DNA of 5,252 nucleotides from Acidimicrobiaceae bacterium (GTDB lineage: Bacteria > Actinomycetota > Acidimicrobiia > Acidimicrobiales > MedAcidi-G1): contig PAXM01000038.1 in assembly GCA_002714485.1 (NCBI GenBank), positions 21,229 through 26,480 of the forward strand. The letters are read 5' to 3'. A model generated the notes under the pieces. That model searched no databases and was not told where the DNA came from. It saw only the letters and a program-made list of their open reading frames with translations. Below, piece by piece: positions 1 through 5,252 of this stretch. A program made the position numbers and the translations under genes. How positions within the stretch are numbered: position 1 is the first letter of the stretch; every line of letters starts with the position of its first letter.

Positions 1-2498
1 TCACGCAGACGGTCCATCCGGTCCACCAGGTCGGGGTCCGACGGGAGGTCGTCGACATCAGGCCAGTCCTGCAGGTGCACGCTGATCGTGCCCGACGAGT
101 CGTCAGTCGGACCGCCGGTCAGCCCATCGTGGATCTCCTCGGCCACCATGGGCAGGAACGGGGCGGCCACCCGGCAGAAGGTAACCAGCACCGTGTAGAG
201 GGTGTCGTGGGCGTCGCGCTTGTCAATGGCCTCAGGAGTCTCGGCAGTGGGGTCCGATGCTGTCCGGGCCCAGAAGCGGTCACGGCTTCGGCGGATGTAC
301 CAGTTGTTGAGTGCGTCGAGGAATCCCTGGATCTGGGCGGTGGCGCCCGGCAGGTCGTAGGCATCCATCCGGTCCTGCACTGATTCCACGAGGCGCCGGG
401 TCTTGGCCAGTAGGTAGCGGTCAAGCAGGTGAGTGGAATCGGTTCGCATGGTGGCCCGGTAGCCGTCCACGTTCGCGTACAGGGTGAAGAAGGAGTAGGC
501 GTTCCAGATTGGTAGCAGCACCTGGCGCACCACATCGTCGATGCCAGAATCAGCGATTCGCAGGTCTCCGCCGCGCACGATGTTGGCCGACATCAGGTAC
601 CAGCGGAGGGCATCGGCGCCTTGTACCTCAAAGATGGATGATGGCTCGGTGTAGTTGCGGAGCTTTTTGGACAACTTGGCGCCGTCCTCGGCCAGCAGGA
701 TCCCGTGGCATATGACGTTCTGGAAGGCCGGTCGGTCGAAAAGGGCGGTCGCCAGCACGTGCAGCGTGTAGAACCAGCCGCGGGTCTGGTTGATGTACTC
801 CACGATGAAGTCGGCCGGGAAGTGCTCTTCGAAGCGCTCCCGGTTCTCAAACGGGTAGTGGAGTTGGGCGAACGGCATGGAACCCGACTCGAACCAGCAG
901 TCGAGCACCTCGGGTACCCGGCGCATGGTGGACTTCCCGGTCGGATCGTCGGGGTTAGGTCGGGTTAGATCGTCGATGAACGGCCGGTGCAGGTCTTCAG
1001 GCCGTACCCCGAAGTCCCGCTCGATCTCGTCAAGGCTGCCGTATACGTCGATCCGGGGGTGTGCCGGGTCGTCGCTGCGCCACACTGGGATGGGAGAGCC
1101 CCAGAACCGGTTGCGGCTAATTGACCAGTCTCGGGCACCGTCCAGCCACATACCGAAGCGGCCGTCACGGACGTGGTCCGGTACCCAGTTGATTTCGGCA
1201 TTGGTGGCCAGCAGTCGTTCCCGCAGGTCGGAGACCTTCACGTACCACGACGAGATGGCCTTGTAGATGATTGGCGTATCGGTGCGCCAGCAGTGCGGAT
1301 AGTTGTGTTCGTAGGTGTCGTGGCGGACCATCCGGCCCGCTTCCTTGAGGTGCCGGATGATGCCGGGGTTGGCCTCAAAGACGTTCTGGCCGGCCCACGG
1401 GGCGACGTCGTCGGTGAATCGACCCTGATCGTCCACGGGCAGGGCCCGACCGATGGGGATGCCAGCGGCCTCGCAGGCCATTTGGTCATCCTCACCGAAC
1501 CCGGGGGCCATGTGGACCACGCCCGTTCCGTCGCTGGCGTCCACGAAGTCTGCGGCCAGAACCCGGAAGGCGTCGGTGCGGTCGTCGAAGAAGTCGAACA
1601 GCGGCGTGTAGGTGCGACCCACCAGGTCACGTCCGGTGCAGGTACCGACCTCGGTGGTCTCTGCCAGTTGGACGGCGTAGCGCTCGACGGCCTCGACACC
1701 CACCACCAGCACGGTGCCGTCGGTGTCGGCTCGCAGGGAGTAGCCAACTTCGGGGCCCACGGCGAGGGCCAGGTTGGATGGCAGCGTCCATGGAGTGGTC
1801 GTCCACGCCAGAATCCGCATGGGGCCCGGGTCGCCGTCGACCGGTGCCAGGTCGAAGGCCACGGTGATGGCTGGGTCCTGCCGGGGTCGGGTGGCGTCGT
1901 CAAGGCGGATCTCAAAGTTGGATAACGGGGTTTCGGCCCCCCAGGAGTAGGGCATGACCCGGAAGGCCTCGTAGACGAGGCCCTTGTCCCACAGTTGCTT
2001 GAAGGCCCACATCACGGATTCCATGTATGCGGGGTCCATGGTCTTGTAGTCGTCTTCGAAGTCGACCCACCGGGCCTGACGGGTGACCGTCTTCTCCCAC
2101 TCTTCGGTGTAGCGCAGCACCGACTGGCGGCACTGGGCGTTGAAGCGGTCGATGCCGTATTCGATGATTTCGGTCTTGCCGGAGACTGGGAGCTCCTTCT
2201 CGGCCTCCATCTCGGCGGGCAGGCCGTGGCAGTCCCAACCGAAGCGGCGGTCGACCCGTCGACCCCGCATGGTTTGATACCGCGGGACGACGTCCTTGAC
2301 GTATCCAGTCAGCAGGTGGCCGTGGTGGGGGAGGCCGTTGGCGAATGGGGGACCGTCGTAGAAGACGTATTCCCTGTCGGTGGGCCGGGCGTCGATCGAG
2401 GACCGGAAGGTGCCGTCGGCTGCCCAGCGGGCGAGAACGCGGTCCTCGATGGCTGGAAAATCGGGCCGTCCCACCTCCGGGTAGGGGGAGGCGCTCAT
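1..2498 (-). CDS. ileS: Isoleucyl-tRNA synthetase, type 2 (eukaryote-like), 3' end outside window
   Basis: Cytoplasmic class Ia synthetase that charges tRNA-Ile with isoleucine, using ATP. The frame is open without a stop for 832 codons to the left edge; the family is about 1,040 residues, so part of the anticodon-binding region and the C-terminal domain are missing. Visible landmarks in order: PPFANGLP leading into the HIGH motif as HHGH at residues 58-61; WDCHGLP at 88-94; the CP1 editing domain with WTTTPWTLPSN from 232 and GTGVVHMAPGFGEDD ending near 338; DCWFESGS near 533-540; the KMSKS motif as KLSKK at 608-612, followed by LRNY; then the helical anticodon-binding domain from about 680. 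The pattern matches the mycobacterial and eukaryotic IleRS type, not the E. coli type. ATG at 2498 is chosen because the following residues (SASPYPEV) align with the usual N-terminus. An in-frame ATG at 2543 would add 15 residues. Neither has a clear Shine-Dalgarno. It lies 84 bp downstream of the acyl-CoA synthetase gene on the same strand. Confidence 0.97.
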   Translation of the reverse strand, partial: MSASPYPEVGRPDFPAIEDRVLARWAADGTFRSSIDARPTDREYVFYDGPPFANGLPHHGHLLTGYVKDVVPRYQTMRGRRVDRRFGWDCHGLPAEMEAEKELPVSGKTEIIEYGIDRFNAQCRQSVLRYTEEWEKTVTRQARWVDFEDDYKTMDPAYMESVMWAFKQLWDKGLVYEAFRVMPYSWGAETPLSNFEIRLDDATRPRQDPAITVAFDLAPVDGDPGPMRILAWTTTPWTLPSNLALAVGPEVGYSLRADTDGTVLVVGVEAVERYAVQLAETTEVGTCTGRDLVGRTYTPLFDFFDDRTDAFRVLAADFVDASDGTGVVHMAPGFGEDDQMACEAAGIPIGRALPVDDQGRFTDDVAPWAGQNVFEANPGIIRHLKEAGRMVRHDTYEHNYPHCWRTDTPIIYKAISSWYVKVSDLRERLLATNAEINWVPDHVRDGRFGMWLDGARDWSISRNRFWGSPIPVWRSDDPAHPRIDVYGSLDEIERDFGVRPEDLHRPFIDDLTRPNPDDPTGKSTMRRVPEVLDCWFESGSMPFAQLHYPFENRERFEEHFPADFIVEYINQTRGWFYTLHVLATALFDRPAFQNVICHGILLAEDGAKLSKKLRNYTEPSSIFEVQGADALRWYLMSANIVRGGDLRIADSGIDDVVRQVLLPIWNAYSFFTLYANVDGYRATMRTDSTHLLDRYLLAKTRRLVESVQDRMDAYDLPGATAQIQGFLDALNNWYIRRSRDRFWARTASDPTAETPEAIDKRDAHDTLYTVLVTFCRVAAPFLPMVAEEIHDGLTGGPTDDSSGTISVHLQDWPDVDDLPSDPDLVDRMDRLR

Positions 2499-2514
2499 GA
2501 TTAGATGAATGCTA
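2499..2514 (-). promoter_or_regulatory. Possible -10-like element and near-leaderless start for ileS
   Basis: On the minus strand TAGCAT (2514-2509) fits the actinobacterial TAnnnT -10 pattern and ends 10 nt before the ileS ATG. Transcription would then begin about 4-5 nt before the start codon. No purine-rich ribosome-binding sequence precedes this ATG, which would suit a leaderless or near-leaderless mRNA, common in actinobacteria. The -35 position (about 2537-2532) reads CCAAAG and does not resemble TTGACA. Without a good -35 box this is a weak call; ileS could instead be read through from the upstream genes. Confidence 0.2.
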
Positions 2515-2548
2515 GCGGTGCGGTTAGACGCCTTTGGGTCCATGGCTC

Positions 2549-2564
2549 AGCTGGTGATCCAGCT
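2549..2564 (-). other. Small perfect hairpin in the gap before ileS
   Basis: AGCTGG and CCAGCT form a perfect 6-bp inverted repeat around a 4-nt loop (ATCA on the minus strand). It sits inside the 12-bp tandem array and arises partly from it. No U-tract follows on the minus strand (the next bases are GAGCCATGG), so it does not look like an intrinsic terminator. It may be a minor RNA structure between the acyl-CoA synthetase and ileS, or incidental. Confidence 0.3.
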
Positions 2565-2586
2565 CGTGGTCCAGCCAGTGGTTCAG
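2551..2586 (-). repeat. Three imperfect 12-bp tandem repeats after the acyl-CoA synthetase
   Basis: Read on the minus strand, consecutive 12-mers are CTGAACCACTGG (2586-2575), CTGGACCACGAG (2574-2563) and CTGGATCACCAG (2562-2551). Copies 1 and 2 agree at 9 of 12 positions and copies 2 and 3 at 10 of 12. A fourth 12-mer, CTGAGCCATGGA (2550-2539), keeps only the leading CTG and a few other positions. The first copy contains the TGA stop of the acyl-CoA synthetase. The array occupies nearly half of the gap before ileS. Function is unknown; it may be a slippage product or a protein-binding region. Confidence 0.55.
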
Positions 2587-4181
2587 GTGGCCCGAAGGGC
2601 GGTGGCTCGATCCCGCAGTTCGAACTTGAGCACTTTGCCGCTGGCATTCATGGGTAGGTCGTCGACGACCACCACCAGCCGGGGGACCTTGTAGTTGGCC
2701 ATTGTGTCCCGGCACCAGGACATGATCTCGTCGGGTTCAGGTCGACCCTCAGCTCCGGTGTCAGGACCGGCGACCACGAAGGCCGCGCCGACCTCGCCCA
2801 TGCGATCGTCAGGGACACCGACGACGGCAACCTGGGCGATACCCGGATGGTCCAGCATTAGTTGCTCCACCTCGGCGGGATACACGTTGAATCCACCGTT
2901 GATGTACATGTCCTTTAACCGGTCGGTGATGTCGAGGTAGCCGTCGGCGTCCATGACCCCAATGTCGCCGGTGTGGAGCCAGCCGTCAGCGTCTATGGCC
3001 TCGGCGGTCTGTTTTGGAGCATCGAGGTACCCGACCATGACGTTGTAACCCCGGACCACTACCTCGCCAGGAGTGCCTGGCGGGCACTCTGTCCCGTCGG
3101 GATCGACGATCCGGACCTCGACGTCGTCGATGGCCCGCCCCGAGGTGCCAGCGATGAGTTCTGGGTCGTCATCATGGCGGCACATGGTGGCGATGCCTGA
3201 CGCCTCGGTGAGGCCGTAGCCGGTGACTACCTTCTCGAAACCGAGTCGGTTGTGCATGTCGTGGATCATCTGGACTGGGATGGTCGCCGCGCCGGTCACT
3301 GCGAGGCGTAACGAGGACAGGTCGAGGATCTTGGTGTCGGGGTGACCAAGGATCGTCTGGTAGATGGCTGGCGGTCCGGGAAGCATGGTGATTTGCTCTT
3401 CGGCGACCCGACGCATGACTGATGGGACGTCAAACACCAGGTGGGGTACCAGGGTCACGCCCTTCATCAGGCAGGCCAAGATCCCAGAGTTCAGGCCGAA
3501 GGCGTGGAAGAAAGGGTTGACCACCAGATAGCGGTCACCCTCGGTGAGGCCGATGACGTCGCTCCATGACAAAAACGCTCGGCAGATGGCTTCGTGGCGG
3601 AGCATGGCTCCCTTGGGTACGCCGGTGGTGCCCGAGGTGAACATGATGTGGCATAGGTCGTCTCCGACAACCGCGGCGGATCGTTCGGCCCGGACGGCGT
3701 CGTCGACGCCGCCGCCGGCGGCCATGAAGTCGTCCCAGACGGCACAGCCGTCAGGTACCGAACCGCGGAGCACTATGACCTGTTCCAGTTGGTCGGGTCC
3801 GTGCCCGGCCTCGGTGAGCATGGACACGTAGTTGGTGTCGAGGAAGTCGGTGACCGTGAACAGGATGCGGGCCGAGGACCGGGTCAGTAGGTCAGCGGCC
3901 TCGTGACCCTTTAACCGAGTGTTGATGGGCACGAGCACGGCGCCGATGCAGTGGGTGCCGAGGGCCGCGACGGCCCACTCGGCGAGGTTGGGGGCCCAGA
4001 TGGCGATTCGGTCGCCGGGCTGCACGCCGTGAGCGAGGAGCGCCCGAGACGCGGCGTGTATCTGGTCGCGGTAGTCGGTGAAGGTCCAGCGCCGTTCTTC
4101 GTCAACGAAGGCCTCTTGGCCGCCGAATCGGCTGGCAGCGTCGTCGACCAATTGCGGGATGGTCGACCAGGGAGCATTCAC
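2583..4181 (-). CDS. FadD3-like acyl-CoA synthetase (AMP-dependent ligase, ANL superfamily)
   Basis: Cytoplasmic enzyme that activates a carboxylic acid with ATP to an acyl-adenylate, then transfers it to CoA. With the GTG start at 4181 it is 532 residues, a normal full length. Motifs in this numbering: P-loop TSGTTGVPKG at 182-191; LPGPPAIYQ near 267; the A5 motif YGLTE at 322-326; HTGD with ATP-ribose-binding D406; hinge region DRLKDMYINGGFNVYPAEVE from 420; and NASGK with the adenylation lysine K516. The stretches VNPFFHAFGLNSGILACL, LPGPPAIYQ and LRLAVTGAATIPV resemble, from memory, mycobacterial FadD3, which acts on a steroid ring C/D propionate. That suggests a related bulky or alicyclic acid, but other FadD-type ligases share these blocks, so the substrate is open. 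GTG at 4181 overlaps the TGA of the upstream oxygenase (GTGA), and an AGGG lies 8 nt upstream. In-frame TTG at 4220 and GTG at 4208 would give longer forms with no family-like N-terminus. Confidence 0.93.
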   Translation of the reverse strand: MNAPWSTIPQLVDDAASRFGGQEAFVDEERRWTFTDYRDQIHAASRALLAHGVQPGDRIAIWAPNLAEWAVAALGTHCIGAVLVPINTRLKGHEAADLLTRSSARILFTVTDFLDTNYVSMLTEAGHGPDQLEQVIVLRGSVPDGCAVWDDFMAAGGGVDDAVRAERSAAVVGDDLCHIMFTSGTTGVPKGAMLRHEAICRAFLSWSDVIGLTEGDRYLVVNPFFHAFGLNSGILACLMKGVTLVPHLVFDVPSVMRRVAEEQITMLPGPPAIYQTILGHPDTKILDLSSLRLAVTGAATIPVQMIHDMHNRLGFEKVVTGYGLTEASGIATMCRHDDDPELIAGTSGRAIDDVEVRIVDPDGTECPPGTPGEVVVRGYNVMVGYLDAPKQTAEAIDADGWLHTGDIGVMDADGYLDITDRLKDMYINGGFNVYPAEVEQLMLDHPGIAQVAVVGVPDDRMGEVGAAFVVAGPDTGAEGRPEPDEIMSWCRDTMANYKVPRLVVVVDDLPMNASGKVLKFELRDRATALRAT

Positions 4182-4193
4182 CGAGTCGACCCT
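4178..4193 (-). promoter_or_regulatory. Ribosome-binding site and GTGA stop/start overlap coupling the two genes
   Basis: On the minus strand AGGG (4193-4190) lies 8 nt before GTG (4181-4179). The oxygenase stop TGA (4180-4178) overlaps that start in the sequence GTGA. This 4-base overlap with a usable Shine-Dalgarno at correct spacing decides the ligase start against the upstream TTG at 4220, and implies translational coupling of oxygenase and ligase. Confidence 0.75.
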
Positions 4194-5056
4194 ATGGTCC
4201 GCTCCCACACCACTGGGCAACCGGGATGGTCTACCACCGGGTCGCCTGACCGGACGTCGCCGTGGGGAGGGTGGTGGGCCTTGGTGGGAGCGCCGGCCCG
4301 GACCAGATGGTGGACGCCGTCCCCGCAGTACCGGACGGAAACGGCTCGTCTTCTGGTGCTGGACGAGCGGTTGGGTCCGGCACAGTGGAGCGTCGCTGCA
4401 TGGTGTACGACGACGTCTCCTGGTTGGACGGTATAGCGCACGAGGCGGGGGTCGTCATCTGTGACCTCAGGTATGGGCACCCCTTCGGATCCGGGTAGGG
4501 GCTCATCGGACACGAACCAGTTGGGGCGGTGGACCAGGCCTGATCGGTGGGACCCGCGGAGGTAGGCCACGGCGCCTGTCTTGAAGTCCACCGGATCGAG
4601 GGGGACCCAGGTGGTGCAGATGCGGTCCCCGGTCAGGTGGAAGTACCCGAGGTCCTGGTGGAGGGTGGTGGCTTCGGCGGTTCCGGGTTCCTTGACCAGG
4701 ACCGAATCCTCGTAGAGGTGGATGCGTTCGGCGTCCAGCAGGGCTCCGGCGATGGCCGGGAGAGGGGAGGTGGTGGCGAAGGAGGCGAAGGCTGGGTCGT
4801 GTAGCCAGTGGTCGACGCCGGATAGGAAGCGTCCCGTCTTGTCAGGGTCGAGCGGTATTCCGGACACGGCGGCTTGGAGTGCAGTCATGTCGGTGGTGAC
4901 CACCGGATCGGCGATGGCGGCCTCGACTGGATCGACGAGGTGGTCGATCCAGACGGCCGGAAGGATGGCAGGGAGGTGCACGACGCCGTCACGCTCGAAA
5001 GCGGCGACCTCGTCTGCGGTGACCGGCCGAAGCGGGTGGGCGGTGGGACCCGGCAT
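4178..5056 (-). CDS. Phytanoyl-CoA dioxygenase (PhyH) family Fe(II)/2-oxoglutarate oxygenase
   Basis: Probable cytoplasmic non-haem iron oxygenase of 292 residues that couples 2-oxoglutarate decarboxylation to hydroxylation of a substrate. The N-terminus (PVTADEVAAFERDGVVHLPAIL) is the typical PhyH opening. The iron-binding triad is visible: H133 and D135 in TLHQDLGYF, and distal H224 in LHCAGPNRS. R235, eleven residues after H224, is at the spacing expected for the 2-oxoglutarate-binding arginine; human PHYH has the same spacing. LRGSHRSG at 166-173 is another conserved family block, and the C-terminal GDPVVDHPGCPVVW is common in bacterial relatives. There is no signal peptide or membrane segment. 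All key residues are present, so it should be active. The substrate is unknown: family members act on acyl-CoAs, ectoine, secondary metabolites and others. Coupling to an acyl-CoA synthetase favours an acyl-CoA or the acid feeding it. ATG at 5056 follows the upstream stop by 11 bp. Confidence 0.93.
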   Translation of the reverse strand: MPGPTAHPLRPVTADEVAAFERDGVVHLPAILPAVWIDHLVDPVEAAIADPVVTTDMTALQAAVSGIPLDPDKTGRFLSGVDHWLHDPAFASFATTSPLPAIAGALLDAERIHLYEDSVLVKEPGTAEATTLHQDLGYFHLTGDRICTTWVPLDPVDFKTGAVAYLRGSHRSGLVHRPNWFVSDEPLPGSEGVPIPEVTDDDPRLVRYTVQPGDVVVHHAATLHCAGPNRSSSTRRRAVSVRYCGDGVHHLVRAGAPTKAHHPPHGDVRSGDPVVDHPGCPVVWERTIGSTR

Positions 5057-5079
5057 GGGGTCGGGTGCTACTCCTCCTC
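5057..5079 (-). promoter_or_regulatory. Purine-rich GAGGAGGAG before the oxygenase, inside the upstream gene's last codons
   Basis: The last three sense codons of the upstream gene (GAG GAG GAG, 5079-5071) form the only Shine-Dalgarno-like sequence before the oxygenase ATG. The gap from its end to the ATG is 14 nt, longer than the usual 5-10, so its use as a ribosome-binding site is uncertain. The short distance to the upstream stop suggests translational coupling may help instead. Confidence 0.35.
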
Positions 5080-5252
5080 GTCGGGGGCAGCAGCCGGTGC
5101 GTCCTCGTCGTTGTCGGGGTCCTCGTCGTTGTCGGGTTTGTCGTCGGTGGGTTCTTGTGCGGGTTCCTCGTCGGGGGCAGCAGCCGGTGCGTCGTCGTCG
5201 TTGTCGGGTTTGTCGTCGGTGGGTTCTTGTGCGGGTTCCTCGTCGGGGGCAG
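5068..5252 (-). CDS. C-terminal tail of an unidentified protein, acidic Asp/Glu/Pro/Ala repeats (5' end outside window)
   Basis: Only the final 61 codons are visible, ending in DEEE and TAG at 5070-5068. The tail is almost entirely Asp, Glu, Pro and Ala with a few Asn, Lys, Thr and Gln, so it is strongly acidic and very likely disordered. It consists of a 24-residue repeat (blocks APDEEPAQEP, TDDKPDND, then DDAPAA or EDAPAA). The last copy has six additional residues from an internal duplication of DNDEDP, then a truncated end. The reading direction and frame are inferred: the period is a multiple of three, so other frames are also open here (Ser/Gly-rich on the plus strand). The minus frame is preferred because it matches the direction of the neighbours, stops 11 bp before the oxygenase and gives a typical acidic linker composition. 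The protein's function cannot be told. In many actinobacteria divIVA precedes ileS, but nothing visible supports that identity. Confidence 0.7.
   Translation of the reverse strand, partial: APDEEPAQEPTDDKPDNDDDAPAAAPDEEPAQEPTDDKPDNDEDPDNDEDAPAAAPDEEE
5071..5252 (-). repeat. 72-bp tandem coding repeats with nested 18-bp duplication
   Basis: On the plus strand a full 72-bp unit spans 5161-5232, the start of another (20 bp, identical) is at 5233-5252, and a terminal variant unit is at 5071-5160. Outside the six bases at its terminal end, the variant unit matches the full unit at 65 of 66 aligned positions by eye. It carries an extra 18 bp because GTCCTCGTCGTTGTCGGG is present twice, exactly, at 5101-5118 and 5119-5136. 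All units keep the reading frame (24 and 6 codons). The array continues past the right edge, so total copy number is unknown. Confidence 0.9.

Noticed and set aside
1173..1925. Long plus-strand open frame (about 250 codons) opposite ileS
   Set aside because: It lies wholly antisense to a fully open, motif-rich ileS frame. Its product is Gly/Val/His-rich with no recognisable domain, as expected from the complement of a high-GC coding frame.
1238..2238. Minus-strand open frames at 1238-1915 and 1912-2238 in other phases
   Set aside because: They overlap ileS out of phase. Their Arg/Pro/Ser/Thr-rich, low-complexity products are typical frame-shifted readings of GC-rich DNA, and the ileS frame itself is uninterrupted, so there is no frameshift to explain.
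2549..2564. Intrinsic terminator between the acyl-CoA synthetase and ileS
   Set aside because: The stem is only 6 bp and no U-tract follows on the minus strand.
4182..4220. TTG (4220) or GTG (4208) as the acyl-CoA synthetase start
   Set aside because: Either would add residues unlike the family N-terminus and overlap the oxygenase more deeply. GTG at 4181 has a GTGA overlap and an AGGG at 8-nt spacing.
3951..4464. Plus-strand open frames across the oxygenase/ligase junction
   Set aside because: They are antisense to the two motif-supported genes and have no recognisable motif or ribosome-binding site.
5071..5252. CRISPR array at the right edge
   Set aside because: The repeats are directly contiguous without unique spacers and keep a reading frame in 24-codon units, which is a coding tandem repeat.
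5071..5252. Ser/Gly-rich protein on the plus strand across the repeats
   Set aside because: The frame is open only because the period is a multiple of three. All neighbouring genes are on the minus strand, and the minus frame ends just before the oxygenase start.

Overview
The window is a stretch of high-GC bacterial chromosome with every supported gene on the minus strand. Reading in the direction of transcription (right to left) there are four genes: the last 61 codons of an unidentified gene with a repetitive acidic C-terminus; a phytanoyl-CoA-dioxygenase-family (PhyH) Fe(II)/2-oxoglutarate oxygenase; a FadD3-like acyl-CoA synthetase; and ileS, the isoleucyl-tRNA synthetase, which runs off the left edge. 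The G/C-rich third codon positions, GTG and TTG start candidates, an IleRS that resembles the mycobacterial enzyme closely from memory, and a FadD3-like ligase all point to an actinobacterium. The class Acidimicrobiia is a reasonable guess, because PhyH oxygenases and FadD enzymes are abundant there. No rRNA or other marker gene is present to confirm this.

Layout: 5068-5252 is the acidic repeat tail of the upstream gene. After an 11-bp gap, 4178-5056 encodes the PhyH-like oxygenase. Its TGA stop overlaps the preferred GTG start of the acyl-CoA synthetase (2583-4181) in a GTGA arrangement, so these two are almost certainly co-transcribed and translationally coupled. An 84-bp gap (2499-2582) follows, containing imperfect 12-bp tandem repeats and a small hairpin but no convincing terminator. 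Then comes ileS (1-2498, 832 codons visible; roughly the last 200 residues expected for this type lie outside).

How the genes may work together: the ligase should activate a carboxylic acid to its CoA thioester, and PhyH-family oxygenases hydroxylate small molecules or acyl-CoAs. The tight coupling suggests that both act on one catabolic substrate, possibly a branched, isoprenoid or steroid-derived acid. The substrate cannot be read from the sequence. ileS is a housekeeping gene and probably only a neighbour, although read-through from the upstream pair is possible.

No RNA genes, CRISPR arrays, insertion sequences or attachment sites were seen. I did not find a clearly new biological system. 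The most unusual features are the homogenised 72-bp coding repeat with a nested 18-bp duplication in the right-edge gene, and the coupled oxygenase/ligase pair directly upstream of ileS.
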